64,000 bases of DNA from Rhodococcus sp. SMB37 (lineage in GTDB: Bacteria > Actinomycetota > Actinomycetes > Mycobacteriales > Mycobacteriaceae), in assembly GCF_004345605.1 (NCBI RefSeq), contig NZ_SLVY01000002.1, positions 124,001-188,000 of the forward strand. Reading direction: 5' to 3'. The number at the start of each line of letters is the position of its first letter. The stretch's first letter is position 1. The notes beneath the pieces were generated by a model. It ran no database searches. It saw only the letters and a list, made by a program, of their open reading frames with translations, and was not told the DNA's origin. This document shows, in pieces, positions 43,644 through 52,716 of the stretch. The translations under genes were made by a program, and so were the position numbers.

Positions 43644-44192
43644 TCAGTACCGCTCCTCGAGCCAGCACGCGAGTGCCCGCCCAGCGGCGTCGATCTGCTT
43701 CGGCCAGTCCATCGCCGTGTCGTCGGCGTGGTCGCTCACGTACTTCACCAGCCGGACTCCCGCTCCCATGTAGGACGCGGCGGACGCGATCGCGAATCCT
43801 TCCATGTCTACGAGGTCGGCCCGCGCGGCCAACGCGTCGCGGACCTCGGCGTCGGAGACGAACGTGTCGCCCGTCGCAAGGACGCTGCCGTCGCCGTCGT
43901 CGACCGAGAGCGCGTCCTCGACCGGATGCCCCAGGCTACGCAACACCTTGCTGCTGATGTCGTGATTGATCACCGTCGACGGCACGTACAGGCCACCGTG
44001 ATGACCGTGCAGCGCACCCGCCGTGCCGATATTGACGACGAGCGGCCGTACGTCTTCGGGGAAACGTGCGAGCGCCGCGGTGACTGTCACGGCAGCTGTG
44101 ACCTTCCCGATGCCGGTGATGAGAACGTCGTACCGATCCGGCACATGCGCCGCTTCGGCCTTCGTTGCGGATACGACGAGAATCCCGTTCAC
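43644..44192 (-). CDS. Nucleosidase (purine nucleoside phosphorylase/MTA-SAH nucleosidase superfamily)
   Basis: A 182-residue protein of the nucleoside phosphorylase fold. It has ITGIGKVTAAV and VNIGTAGAL for the ribose/phosphate site, and LVDMEGFAIASAASYMG, where the Met-Glu pair recognises the ribose hydroxyls; SDHADDTA supplies the acidic residue for the base. It could split S-adenosylhomocysteine, methylthioadenosine or a related nucleoside. Start GTG 44192 (VNGILVVSA) behind AAAGG; the longer frame is unlikely. It is divergent from nadE. Confidence 0.85.
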   Translation of the reverse strand: MNGILVVSATKAEAAHVPDRYDVLITGIGKVTAAVTVTAALARFPEDVRPLVVNIGTAGALHGHHGGLYVPSTVINHDISSKVLRSLGHPVEDALSVDDGDGSVLATGDTFVSDAEVRDALAARADLVDMEGFAIASAASYMGAGVRLVKYVSDHADDTAMDWPKQIDAAGRALACWLEERY

Positions 44193-44310
44193 GTGCTGCC
44201 TTTCTCGGTCCGATGGTTCGCCCTGGCACCGCTCGGTGCACCGACAACCAGTTTCCCGCACCGTATCGCGGCACGTCGCACACCGGCGACGTGCCCGCTA
44301 GAGTTCCCGC

Positions 44311-45150
44311 ATGGAGAATCTTCGCGATCGCATCATCGATGAACTCGGAGTCCGGCCCACCATCGACCCGCGGGCCGAAATCGACGCGCGCGTGCGGTTT
44401 CTCACGGACTATCTGCGCAGCACCCCCGCAAAGGGCTTCGTGCTCGGGATCAGCGGAGGGCAGGACAGCACCCTGGCGGGTCGTCTCGTGCAGCTCGCGG
44501 CGGAGGCACTGCGCGCCGACGGGCACGAGGCCGAGTTCGTCGCCGTCCGTCTCCCCTACGGTGAGCAGGCCGACGAGCACGATGCGCGGATCGCACTCGA
44601 CTTCATCAGGCCCGACCGCGAGTTCCGCGTCAACGTCAAGCCCGGTGCCGACGCCACTGCCGCCGAGGCTGCGCAGGGCATCCGTGAACTCCTCGGACAT
44701 GACGCCACGCTCCGCGACTTCGTCCGCGGCAACATCAAGGCCCGCGAGCGAATGATCCTGCAGTACGCCATCGCGGGCGAACTCGGTTACCTGGTGGTCG
44801 GTACCGACCATGCGGCAGAGGCTGTCACCGGTTTCTTCACGAAGTTCGGGGACGGCGGTGTGGACATCACCCCGCTCACGGGCCTGACGAAGCGGCAGGG
44901 CGCGGCGCTCCTGCGTGAACTCGGAGCACCGGACAGCACGTGGCAGAAGGTTCCGACCGCGGATCTCGAAGACGACCGTCCCGCTCTGCCCGACGAGGTC
45001 GCACTCGGCATGACCTACGCCGACATCGACGACTACCTCGAAGGTCAGGGCGTCACAGCGGAGGTGGCGGAGAAGGTCGAGCGTGTGTTCCTCGCGACGA
45101 GGCACAAGCGGACCGTACCGGTCACTCCGCTCGACACCTGGTGGCGCTGA
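44311..45150 (+). CDS. nadE: Ammonia-dependent NAD+ synthetase NadE
   Basis: Amidates deamido-NAD+ to NAD+ with ATP and ammonia. The 279-residue protein has only the synthetase domain, with PP-loop [14 protein letters not shown] (about 46-59) and [20 protein letters not shown]; the N-terminal glutaminase domain found in mycobacterial NadE is missing, so it must use free ammonia. The fold, length and motifs match the E. coli type. Start ATG 44311. It converges on the moaD-like gene with only three bases between stops. Confidence 0.95.
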   Translation: MENLRDRIIDELGVRPTIDPRAEIDARVRFLTDYLRSTPAKGFVLGISGGQDSTLAGRLVQLAAEALRADGHEAEFVAVRLPYGEQADEHDARIALDFIRPDREFRVNVKPGADATAAEAAQGIRELLGHDATLRDFVRGNIKARERMILQYAIAGELGYLVVGTDHAAEAVTGFFTKFGDGGVDITPLTGLTKRQGAALLRELGAPDSTWQKVPTADLEDDRPALPDEVALGMTYADIDDYLEGQGVTAEVAEKVERVFLATRHKRTVPVTPLDTWWR

Positions 45151-45153
45151 GCG

Positions 45154-45429
45154 CTACCCCCCGGCGAAGGGTGGCAGCACGTCCACCTTCGCTCCCGCGG
45201 GGTAGGTCAGATCTCGGGTGAGTTCGCCACCATCCTGTCCCGGTTCGACGAGATAGGCGGCAACCGACAGGACTCGTTCCATATCGGCCCCGTGGCGCTC
45301 GATCAGAGCCACGCGCAGCGCTGCCAGGTCGGAGCCGACGGCAAGGTCGACCGTCTCCTTCTCCCGTCCCGCGGCGTCTGCTGCTGCCGCGAAGTACCGC
45401 ACCTCGATCCCGGTCACCTGATCAACCAC
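45154..45429 (-). CDS. moaD: MoaD/ThiS family sulfur carrier
   Basis: A 91-residue ubiquitin-like carrier ending in the required Gly-Gly ([10 protein letters not shown]). As MoaD it would carry the thiocarboxylate that the large subunit MoaE (48.7 kb) uses to make molybdopterin. It sits after moaA with an 8-base overlap, which supports the MoaD role over ThiS. Start GTG 45429 is preceded by GGGAG seven bases away; GTG 45417 is the alternative. Confidence 0.88.
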   Translation of the reverse strand: MVDQVTGIEVRYFAAAADAAGREKETVDLAVGSDLAALRVALIERHGADMERVLSVAAYLVEPGQDGGELTRDLTYPAGAKVDVLPPFAGG

Positions 45430-46480
45430 CGATTGCTCCCATACTGCGTTCCGGCGGAACGAAATCCGCCGCGTCGATGCCGTGTCCGGCCCACTTGTTC
45501 CACATCGCGCCGCGCCACAGCGCGGCAAGTTCATCGTCGGTCGCACCACCGCGCACCGCCGCCCGCAGATCGGTCTCACGATCGCTGAACAGACACGACC
45601 GGACGGTGCCCTCCGCGGTGAGACGCGTCCGGTCGCAGTCCGAACAGAACGACCGGGTGACCGAGGCGATGATCCCCACGGTCGCCGGACCCCCGTCGAC
45701 GGACCACCGTTCCGCAGGAGCCGACGGATCCTCCCGGGGCGCCTCCGTCAAGGTGAACCGTGTGCCGAGCACCTCGAGCAGACGCTGTGCGGTCACCATG
45801 TTCGCGCGGGCCCACTCATGGTCGGCATCGAGGGGCATCTCCTCGATGAACCGTAGTTCGACGCCTTCATCGAGGCACCACTGCAGTAGATCCACGGCAC
45901 CCTCGAGTGTCTCCGGCATGAGGACCGCGTTGACCTTGACCCTGGTGAATCCGACGGCTTTGGCCGCGCGGATGCCTGCGAGCACCGAATCGAGCCGGTC
46001 GCGTCGGGTCAGCCGGGCGAAATGATCGCGGTCGACGGTGTCGAGGGAGATGTTCACCCGCGAGAGTCCGGCGTCGCGCAGACCCCGTGCGCGGTGAGCG
46101 AGTCCGACGGCGTTGCTGGTCAGCGCCAACGGCACGTCAGGTGCGACTCGGCGGCAGCCCGCGATGATGTCTTCGAGGTCGCGTCGCATCAGGGGTTCAC
46201 CGCCGGTGAACCGCACTTCCTGCACGCCGAGCAGGCCGGCGGCGACCCCGACCAGGCGCACGATTTCTGCGGTGGTGAGCAGTTGCTCGCGAGGGATCGC
46301 GGGTAGGCCTTCCTCGGGCATGCAGTAAGTGCAGCGCAGTGAGCATTTCTCGGTGATGGACACGCGCAGATCTCGCGCCACACGACCGAAGCGGTCGAGC
46401 AGGTCGGGCACATCGGGACGATCCGATACGTCGTCCGTCTCCGCGCGCACGGACGGCATTCCCACATCCACTGCTGTCAC
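45422..46480 (-). CDS. moaA: GTP 3',8-cyclase MoaA
   Basis: Radical SAM enzyme for the first step of molybdenum cofactor synthesis. The 352-residue protein has the SAM cluster cysteines in [16 protein letters not shown] (Cys46, 50, 53), [13 protein letters not shown] for SAM binding, and C-terminal cluster cysteines in [11 protein letters not shown] plus a third in RSCLFS, which hold the substrate-binding [4Fe-4S]. The C-terminus ends in MGAIGG, the active Gly-Gly tail. Start ATG 46480, or ATG 46459. It is divergent from moeA, 88 bases away. Confidence 0.97.
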   Translation of the reverse strand: MTAVDVGMPSVRAETDDVSDRPDVPDLLDRFGRVARDLRVSITEKCSLRCTYCMPEEGLPAIPREQLLTTAEIVRLVGVAAGLLGVQEVRFTGGEPLMRRDLEDIIAGCRRVAPDVPLALTSNAVGLAHRARGLRDAGLSRVNISLDTVDRDHFARLTRRDRLDSVLAGIRAAKAVGFTRVKVNAVLMPETLEGAVDLLQWCLDEGVELRFIEEMPLDADHEWARANMVTAQRLLEVLGTRFTLTEAPREDPSAPAERWSVDGGPATVGIIASVTRSFCSDCDRTRLTAEGTVRSCLFSDRETDLRAAVRGGATDDELAALWRGAMWNKWAGHGIDAADFVPPERSMGAIGG

Positions 46481-46568
46481 AGAATCACCGGCCTCATATC
46501 GTCAGTATGCCTATGAAACGCGCCCGGGGTTACGAATGCCCCAGAAGGGCACCGGTACGGTAGTCGCC

Positions 46569-47762
46569 ATGACAGGCGGCAGGCGGTCCGTGGAGGAACA
46601 TGCACAGCACGTAGCGACGCTTCTCGAACCGCTACGGTCGATACCTCCTGCCCGGGTGCCGCTCGCTCGCGCGCTGGACCGGACACTTTCCGAGCCGGTC
46701 CATGCACCGATCTCTCTCCCCCCGTTCCGTAACTCTCAGATGGACGGTTACGCTGTCGACGCCGCGTCGGTGGCCGCCGTGCCGGCGACTCTGGCCGTAC
46801 AGGCCGTCATCGCCGCCGGCGACGCCGTGTCCACCCTGACTGCAGGTACCGCTCTCAAGATCATGACGGGCGCCCCGATCCCCGACGGCGCCGATGCGGT
46901 CGTTCCGGTCGAGGACACCGAGACGGACGAGGCAGCGGGCACCGTGACCGTGCATCACCCGACCAAGTCCGGCACGTATGTGCGCGAAGCCGGCAGCGAT
47001 GTGCACGCTGGTGCGCTCCTGCTCCCCGCCGGAACCCTCCTGGCGGCCCGGCACATCTCGGTCCTCGCCGCGGTGGGCCTGACCGACGTTCCTGTTCGAG
47101 GTCGCCCCCGGGTCGCGGTGATCTCCACCGGCAGCGAGCTCGTCACCCCTGGCGAAGATCTCGGGCCCGGGAAGATCTACAACTCGAACGGTCCCGCTCT
47201 TGCGGCCAGCGCCGCCGCGAACGGCGCCGAAGTCGTGTCGATCGCGCACTGCGAGGACGACCCCGAGGAGTTCGCGATCATGATCGCCCACGCGGTGGCG
47301 GTCGCCGATGTGGTCTTCACCTCCGGCGGCGTCTCGAAGGGGGATTTCGAGGTCGTCAAGGACACCCTCGAGCCGCGCGGCGGCACCTTCGTGTCAGTGG
47401 CGATGCAACCCGGCGGACCACAGGGAACCGCCGTCGTCGACGGCGTACCGATCCTGACCTTCCCGGGTAACCCCGTGAGCGCACTCGTCTCGTTCGAGGT
47501 GTTCGCCCGCCCGCTGCTGCGCGAGATCGCGGGCCTGCCTGCAATCGCCTCCGGCACACGACCGCTGACGACCAAGCTCGAGTCCGTCCCGGGCCGTCGT
47601 CAGTTCCTGCGAGCCCGCCTCGACGGTGAAGGTGTGGCGCCGCTTCCGGGGCACGGTTCCCATCTCGTCGCAGGTCTTGCCACCGCCGATGCGCTCCTCG
47701 ACATCGACCCCGACATCACCACCCTCGACTCCGGAGATCACGTGAAAGTACTTCCACTGTGA
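46569..47762 (+). CDS. moeA: Molybdopterin molybdenumtransferase MoeA
   Basis: Inserts molybdate into adenylylated molybdopterin. The 397-residue protein has MDGYAV and GTALKIMTGAPIPDGADAVVPVEDT in the first half, then the MogA-like domain with VISTGSEL, SNGPAL and FTSGGVSKGDFE, and FPGNPVSALVSFEVFARPLL. Start ATG 46569 (MTGGRRSVEE); the frame upstream overlaps moaA on the other strand. Its stop overlaps the start of the moaC-mog fusion in GTGA. It is the first gene of the moeA/moaC-mog/moaE operon. Confidence 0.96.
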   Translation: MTGGRRSVEEHAQHVATLLEPLRSIPPARVPLARALDRTLSEPVHAPISLPPFRNSQMDGYAVDAASVAAVPATLAVQAVIAAGDAVSTLTAGTALKIMTGAPIPDGADAVVPVEDTETDEAAGTVTVHHPTKSGTYVREAGSDVHAGALLLPAGTLLAARHISVLAAVGLTDVPVRGRPRVAVISTGSELVTPGEDLGPGKIYNSNGPALAASAAANGAEVVSIAHCEDDPEEFAIMIAHAVAVADVVFTSGGVSKGDFEVVKDTLEPRGGTFVSVAMQPGGPQGTAVVDGVPILTFPGNPVSALVSFEVFARPLLREIAGLPAIASGTRPLTTKLESVPGRRQFLRARLDGEGVAPLPGHGSHLVAGLATADALLDIDPDITTLDSGDHVKVLPL

Positions 47763-48745
47763 GCGAATTGAGCCACCTCGACGATCAGGGCCGCGCGCGC
47801 ATGGTCGACGTCTCGGCGAAGAACGACACCCACCGAGTCGCCGTCGCCGCAGGTGAGCTGGCGACCACCGCCGAGGTGATCGCACTCGTCCGTGCCGACG
47901 ACATGCCGAAGGCAGACGTGCTGGCCACCGCCCGCATCGCAGGCATCGGCGCCGCCAAGCGCACGTGGGAACTCATTCCCCTGTGCCATCAACTGGCCTT
48001 GTCGACCGTGAAGGTGACCTTCGGTTTCACCGATACGACGATCACGATCGAAGCCGTCGCGAAGACCACCGGTCCCACCGGAGTCGAAATGGAGGCGCTC
48101 ACCGCGGTAGCCGTTGCCGGACTCACGCTGCACGACATGGTCAAGGCGGTCGATCCCGCGGCGGTACTCAACGGAGTGCGCCTGGTGTCGAAGGAAGGCG
48201 GCAAGCGCGGACGGTGGTTCCGTGACGAGGCATCCGCGCAGGCCGCCGCGTCGGTACCTGATCCTGTGTCAGCGCGTTCCGCTGTCGTCGTGGTGTCCTC
48301 CACCGGTGTGGCCGCGGGCACGCGCGACGACAAGACAGGCCCGACCATCGAACGGTGGCTCACCGAGCGCGGGTTCACGGTCCGCGGACCGCTGATCTAC
48401 GCCGACGCCCGGATCTCCTCGGGCCTGGCCGACGCACTCACCGGCAGCCCTGCCTTGGTCATCACCACCGGCGGCACCGGCGCGTCCCCGACCGACGGCA
48501 CACCCGAGGCCACCCTCGCGGTGCTCGACCGCGAACTGCCCGGTGTTGCCGATTCGATCCGCCGTCGTGGGCTCGATGTCACCCCGCACGCGGTGCTCTC
48601 CCGCGGTGTCGCCGGTCTGGCCGGGTCCACCGTCGTGGTGAACCTTCCCGGATCACCGGGCGGCGTCAAGGACGGGCTCGCCGCACTCGACCCGATCCTC
48701 GATCATCTGTTGGCGCAAGTGTCCGGAGGCGGAGCCCATGAGTGA
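47759..48745 (+). CDS. MoaC-MogA/MoaB fusion protein
   Basis: A 328-residue fusion. Residues 1-160 are MoaC, cyclic pyranopterin monophosphate synthase (PLCHQLALSTVKV, GVEMEALTAVAVAGLTLHDMVKA with the catalytic Lys/His/Asp region). Residues 170-325 are a MogA/MoaB molybdopterin adenylyltransferase domain (VVSSTGVAAGTRDDKTGP, ITTGGTGASPTDGTPEA, LPGSPGGVKDGL). The two act at different steps of cofactor synthesis; fusing them is known in actinobacteria. GTG 47759 overlaps the moeA stop by four bases, and moaE starts within its last 8 bases. Confidence 0.95.
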   Translation: MSELSHLDDQGRARMVDVSAKNDTHRVAVAAGELATTAEVIALVRADDMPKADVLATARIAGIGAAKRTWELIPLCHQLALSTVKVTFGFTDTTITIEAVAKTTGPTGVEMEALTAVAVAGLTLHDMVKAVDPAAVLNGVRLVSKEGGKRGRWFRDEASAQAAASVPDPVSARSAVVVVSSTGVAAGTRDDKTGPTIERWLTERGFTVRGPLIYADARISSGLADALTGSPALVITTGGTGASPTDGTPEATLAVLDRELPGVADSIRRRGLDVTPHAVLSRGVAGLAGSTVVVNLPGSPGGVKDGLAALDPILDHLLAQVSGGGAHE

Positions 48746-49154
48746 CCTGTTGGCAAGAATTTCGTCGGAGCCGTTGGATCCCGCCGCGGTGGACGCCGCG
48801 GTTGCCGGCCCCGAGCACGGCGCAGTGGTGGTGTTCACCGGTGCGGTGCGTAACCACGACGGCGGCCAGACGGTGACGGCACTCGAGTACAAGTCGCACC
48901 CGGACGCCGAGGCATTCCTGCGGCGGGTCTGCGAGGAGGTGGCCTCAGAATCCGGTCTTCCGGTCGCTGCGGTCCACCGGGTGGGCGAACTCACCATCGG
49001 CGATCTCGCGATCGTCGCGGCAGTCGCCGCACCGCACCGAGCAGAGGCTTTCGCTACGTGCGCCGAACTCGTCGAACGCATCAAACATGAAGTGCCCATT
49101 TGGAAACGGCAGCAGTTCGCCGACGGCATCTCCGAGTGGGTCGGGGTCTGCTGA
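48738..49154 (+). CDS. moaE: Molybdopterin synthase large subunit MoaE
   Basis: Together with MoaD-thiocarboxylate it converts cyclic pyranopterin monophosphate to molybdopterin. The 138-residue protein has VVVFTGAVRNHDGG, LEYKSHPDAEAFLRRV and AAVHRVGELTIGDLAIVAAVAAPHR, then IKHEVPIWKRQQFADG with the catalytic lysines. Start ATG 48738, overlapping the fusion gene by 8 bases. It ends the operon, and a very long perfect hairpin follows. Confidence 0.96.
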   Translation: MSDLLARISSEPLDPAAVDAAVAGPEHGAVVVFTGAVRNHDGGQTVTALEYKSHPDAEAFLRRVCEEVASESGLPVAAVHRVGELTIGDLAIVAAVAAPHRAEAFATCAELVERIKHEVPIWKRQQFADGISEWVGVC

Positions 49155-49164
49155 CCGCGCCTTC

Positions 49165-49225
49165 CATACGAGCGAACGGCACCTTCACCGCCTCGGACGT
49201 GGTGAAGGTGCCGTTCGCTCGTATG
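49165..49225. terminator. Very long perfect hairpin after moaE
   Basis: Arms 49165-49189 and 49201-49225 form a perfect 25-bp stem with an 11-base loop (49190-49200). It begins 11 bases past the moaE stop and separates the operon from the DEAD-box leader. The stem is longer than needed for termination, so it may also be a dispersed palindromic repeat. Confidence 0.75.
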
Positions 49226-49437
49226 CGGTGACGCCGATTCGACGACGGGTGAGGTAAGCTGATCCGGTTCGGGTGTCACGACGACACCCACCGTCGTGGG
49301 ATACCGGCGGCCCGGGATCGTGCCCGGCCCGCAAGCAAGAACAAGCATCGGCTTTCCTCGCGGCGATCACACCGCACCATCTCGGGATCGCTCCCGTATG
49401 CGTGCACACACGCCGCAGTGAAAGGCAGCGCTGTTCT
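49226..49437 (+). promoter_or_regulatory. Long structured leader of the DEAD-box helicase gene
   Basis: About 200 bases without a gene before ATG 49438. GTAAGCT near 49254 could be a -10 region. Downstream come a 7-bp hairpin (GGGTGTC 49271-49277 / GACACCC 49283-49289) with a possible alternative pairing ACGAC/GTCGT, and a GC-rich hairpin around GCGGCCCGGG/CCCGGCCCGC (about 49307-49332), then a purine-rich single-stranded stretch. This suits post-transcriptional control, for example by cold or by the helicase itself; that is inference. Confidence 0.45.
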
Positions 49438-50880
49438 ATGACCACATCCTTTTCCGATCTCGGGGTTCCCCGTCCTCTCGTCGCCGCACTGAGCGACTCG
49501 GGTATCACCAGCCCGTTCCCCATCCAGGCGGACACCCTTCCCGACTCCCTTGCAGGTCGCGACGTCCTCGGCCGCGGCCGGACCGGTAGCGGCAAGACCC
49601 TCGCGTTCTCTATCCCGCTCACCGCTCGCCTCTCCGGAGGTTCGACGCGTGCTGCCGGGCGTCCCCGCGGCCTCGTGCTCGCTCCCACCCGCGAACTCGC
49701 AACGCAGATCGCTGCTGTGGTCGAGCCCCTCGCTCACACCGCGGGCCTGCGAGTCACCACCATCTTCGGTGGCGTGTCCCAGAACCGTCAGGTCGAGGCC
49801 CTGCGACGCGGCGTCGATATCGTCATCGCCTGCCCCGGTCGCCTCGAGGATCTGATGCGTCAGGGCTTCGTCAGCCTCGATGCAGTCGAGCTCACCGTTC
49901 TCGACGAGGCCGACCACATGGCCGATCTCGGATTCCTCCCCGGCGTCACCCGAATCCTGAATGCCACCGCCAAAGGCGGACAGCGGCTGCTGTTCTCGGC
50001 GACACTGGACAACGGAGTCGACAAGCTCGTCAAGAAGTTCCTGACCAACCCGATCCTCCACTCGGTAGACGAGGCCAACTCCCCCGTCGCCGCGATGACC
50101 CACCACGTGTTCGACGTCGCCGGCGTCGACGCGAAGAAGGACCTCGTCCGCACCCTCGCTTCGGGTACGGGTCGCCGCATCCTGTTCATGCGCACCAAGC
50201 ATCAGGCCCGCAAGCTCGCCAAGCAGCTCACCGACTCCGGTATCCCCGCGGTGGATCTGCACGGTAACCTGTCGCAGAACGCTCGCGACCGAAACCTGGC
50301 GGCATTCTCGTCGGGCGAAGCACGCGTGCTTGTTGCGACCGATGTCGCGGCACGCGGAGTGCACGTCGACGATGTACAGCTGGTCGTGCATGTGGACCCG
50401 CCCGCTGAGCACAAGGCCTACCTGCACCGGTCCGGCCGGACCGCGCGCGCCGGCAGCGCCGGTGATGTGGTGACCCTCGTGCTCCCGGATCAGCGCAAGG
50501 ACCTCGCGACGATCATGCGCAAGGCATCGATCAACGTCACTCCGGTGAAATCCACCGCCAGCTCCGAGCACGTCCTCGCGCTCGTCGGCGAGATCGCACC
50601 GCACGTGTCACCGGCCCCCAAGCAGGCCTCGTCGTCCGGTTCGAACCGGCAGTCGCGTTCCGGTGGTGCCCGCCGCACCGGCGGATCCCGGCAGGGCGCC
50701 GGTGTACGCAGCGAAAGTGGGGCACGCCAAGGTGGTTCGGGCCGGCAGGGCTCGGGTGCGCGCAACGGTTCCGCGGCACGTCAGGGCAGCACGGGTGGTC
50801 GTCGTACCGCGGCCGGCCAGGGCGGCGCCGCAGGGAGCGGCCAGCGTCGGGCACCGCGCCGCAGCGCAGCTGCACGTTAG
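49438..50880 (+). CDS. DEAD-box RNA helicase (RhlE-like)
   Basis: A 480-residue ATP-dependent RNA helicase. The Q motif is FSDLGVPRPLVAAL...FPIQ, motif I GRTGSGKT, Ia PTRELATQ, Ib CPGR, II DEADHM, III FSAT, V ATDVAARGVHVDDV and VI HRSGRTARAG. From about residue 395 a Ser/Gly/Arg/Gln-rich tail with repeated RQG units and ending RRAPRRSAAAR replaces any ordered domain; such tails bind RNA. ATG 49438 was chosen because the 55 upstream codons are leader. It has its own leader and stands alone. Confidence 0.95.
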   Translation: MTTSFSDLGVPRPLVAALSDSGITSPFPIQADTLPDSLAGRDVLGRGRTGSGKTLAFSIPLTARLSGGSTRAAGRPRGLVLAPTRELATQIAAVVEPLAHTAGLRVTTIFGGVSQNRQVEALRRGVDIVIACPGRLEDLMRQGFVSLDAVELTVLDEADHMADLGFLPGVTRILNATAKGGQRLLFSATLDNGVDKLVKKFLTNPILHSVDEANSPVAAMTHHVFDVAGVDAKKDLVRTLASGTGRRILFMRTKHQARKLAKQLTDSGIPAVDLHGNLSQNARDRNLAAFSSGEARVLVATDVAARGVHVDDVQLVVHVDPPAEHKAYLHRSGRTARAGSAGDVVTLVLPDQRKDLATIMRKASINVTPVKSTASSEHVLALVGEIAPHVSPAPKQASSSGSNRQSRSGGARRTGGSRQGAGVRSESGARQGGSGRQGSGARNGSAARQGSTGGRRTAAGQGGAAGSGQRRAPRRSAAAR

Positions 50881-50899
50881 GCAGCGGAGCTGCACATTG
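50861..50899 (+). repeat. Short imperfect tandem duplication at the helicase stop
   Basis: GCAGCGCAGCTGCACGTTA (50861-50879) is followed one base later by GCAGCGGAGCTGCACATTG (50881-50899), 16 of 19 identical. The first copy includes the stop codon. A slippage duplication is the simplest reading. Confidence 0.6.
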
Positions 50900-50921
50900 G
50901 ACACTCTCGCAGGAAGATACT

Positions 50922-51944
50922 TCAGCGTGGCGTGAACCGGTGGACGGCGTACATCGCGTCCGCCGACACCGGTTCATCCGCCACACACCGACCCAGCTGC
51001 TCGCGCACAGCGTCGGAATCCAGATCGGCGCCGATGACGACGAGCCGGGTGGTACCCGGAGCGTCGTCGCCGCGACCAGGCGGTTCGAATCGGATGTGGT
51101 CGCCGACGGTCTGCACCAGGTATCTCGTCGAGCGCAGTCCCGCGGTGACCGTCACATAGCCCTTGATCCGGAAGACTCCCGCGGGCTGATTCTCCAGAAG
51201 GTCCACGAGTGCGCGCGGATGCAGCGGTGCGTCGCTTTCGAACGTGATCGAGTCGTACCCGTCGTGCAGGTGCCGATGGTCGTGCTCGTCGTGTTCGCGC
51301 AGCAAGTCGTCGAGCGTCAGTTGTTCGCCCGGCCTGGGCTCGGCGCGTTCGGAGAAATCGAACAGCAGTCCGGGGTCGACCCGACTGTGGTCGGTCGAGA
51401 CCACCGCCGCGCGTGCATTGAGTCCGCACAGGCGACCGAGCAGGTCGTCGTGGGTCTCGGTGTCGACGCGATCGGTCTTGTTGAGCAGGATGAGGTCGGC
51501 CATCGCAACGTGCTGGTCGAGTTCGGGATGACGTTCCCTCGTGGTGTCGAACTCGTATGCGTCGACGACGAGCACCAGTCCCCCATAGGTGATGTGCTCG
51601 TTCTCCGAGCTCACGACGAGCCGGATCATATTGCGCGGTTCCGCCAACCCACTCGCTTCGACGACGATGACGTCGAGATCGGATTTCGGGTGCGCAAGTT
51701 TGTCGAGCATCGCGTCCATGTCGCTGACATCGATCGCGCAGCACAGACATCCGTTGCTGAGCGACACCATCGAGTCGACCTGACCGGCAACCATCATCGA
51801 GTCGATGTTGACCGAACCGAAGTCGTTGACGATCACCCCGATTCGGGCGCCCCGAGTGTTGCGCAGCAGATGGTTGAGCAACGTGGTCTTTCCTGACCCG
51901 AGGAAACCGGCGACAACGACGACCGGGATCTTCCGTTTCGCCAC
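50922..51944 (-). CDS. CobW/ZNG1-type metallochaperone GTPase
   Basis: A 340-residue G3E-family GTPase: Walker A GFLGSGKTTLLNHLL, Mg2+/switch EASGLAEP, the guanine motif NKTD, and the metal motif GCLCC in LSNGCLCCAID. The C-terminal part has a histidine/acid-rich stretch (HDEHDHRHLHDG) that could hold zinc or cobalt, then the CobW C-terminal domain. It would deliver a metal to a client protein; no client is adjacent. Start GTG 51944 follows a strong AGGAGG. No Zur-type operator is evident upstream. Confidence 0.9.
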   Translation of the reverse strand: MAKRKIPVVVVAGFLGSGKTTLLNHLLRNTRGARIGVIVNDFGSVNIDSMMVAGQVDSMVSLSNGCLCCAIDVSDMDAMLDKLAHPKSDLDVIVVEASGLAEPRNMIRLVVSSENEHITYGGLVLVVDAYEFDTTRERHPELDQHVAMADLILLNKTDRVDTETHDDLLGRLCGLNARAAVVSTDHSRVDPGLLFDFSERAEPRPGEQLTLDDLLREHDEHDHRHLHDGYDSITFESDAPLHPRALVDLLENQPAGVFRIKGYVTVTAGLRSTRYLVQTVGDHIRFEPPGRGDDAPGTTRLVVIGADLDSDAVREQLGRCVADEPVSADAMYAVHRFTPR

Positions 51945-52026
51945 GTGTTCCTCCTCGACCGTCGTTCGCCCGGGCATCCCATGCTAGGACGTGCCGCCGC
52001 CGGCCGAGTCACCCACCCTCGACACA

Positions 52027-52072
52027 CCCGTGCGGGGTTCCGGTAGCAGGCGCTACCGGAACCGCGCACGGG
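52027..52072 (-). terminator. Terminator hairpin after the MBL-fold gene
   Basis: Arms 52027-52047 and 52052-52072 pair over 21 bp with one mismatch and a 4-base loop; pairing of the flanks (gacac/gtgtc) lengthens it. It lies 6 bases past the stop of the metallo-hydrolase gene on the minus strand, and is long for a terminator. Confidence 0.8.
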
Positions 52073-52077
52073 TGGTG

Positions 52078-52716
52078 TCAGCTACCTCGCTTGATCCACT
52101 CCTCGAGGTGCGGCGATTCGGTACCGATGGTGGTGCCGTCGCCGTGCCCGGTGTGAACCGTCGTCTCCGCCGGGAGGACGAACAGCTTGTCGCGGATCGA
52201 TCCGATGATCGTCGGGAAGTCCGAGAAGGAGCGTCCCGTCGCGCCGGGCCCACCAGAGAACAGGGTGTCACCGGTGAACAGTTCCCCTGCCTCCGGCACG
52301 TACAGGCAGGTCGAGCCGGGCGAATGCCCCGGCGTCGAGATCGCATGGATGTCAGTGCCTGCAACCGTGATTCGGTCGCCGTCCTCGAGAGTGCCGTGCG
52401 CGGCCCCCGGGTGAGTGGCTTCCCAGAGCATGTTGTCGGCCGGGTTCAGCAGGATCGGCGCATCGAGCTTCTCGGAGAGTTCGGGTGCCACCGTGATGTG
52501 GTCGTTGTGCGCGTGCGTGCACACGATCGCCACGACCCTGCGGTTGCCGACAGCGTCGATGATCGGCTGCGCGGTGTGCGCGGCGTCGATCACCACCACC
52601 TCATCGTCGTTGCCGACCAACCAGATGTTGTTGTCGACCTCCCACTCGCCGCCGTCGAGCGCGAACACACCCGACGTGACGACTCGGTCGATCCTGATGG
52701 GGCTCGTCGCGCTCAC
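52078..52716 (-). CDS. MBL-fold metallo-hydrolase of the mycothiol-formaldehyde pathway
   Basis: A 212-residue metallo-beta-lactamase fold hydrolase with the zinc motif CTHAHNDH, further ligands in STPGHSPGS and FTGDTLF, and HTGHGDGT at the end. It is encoded with an ATGA overlap after S-(hydroxymethyl)mycothiol dehydrogenase, as Rv2260 follows mscR in mycobacteria. It probably hydrolyses S-formylmycothiol to formate and mycothiol, which is inferred from this context. Confidence 0.88.
   Translation of the reverse strand: MSATSPIRIDRVVTSGVFALDGGEWEVDNNIWLVGNDDEVVVIDAAHTAQPIIDAVGNRRVVAIVCTHAHNDHITVAPELSEKLDAPILLNPADNMLWEATHPGAAHGTLEDGDRITVAGTDIHAISTPGHSPGSTCLYVPEAGELFTGDTLFSGGPGATGRSFSDFPTIIGSIRDKLFVLPAETTVHTGHGDGTTIGTESPHLEEWIKRGS

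Noticed and set aside
46481-46568. Molybdenum cofactor riboswitch before moaA or moeA
   Set aside because: The divergent region is only 88 bases, too short for two promoters and the riboswitch, and shows no matching structure.
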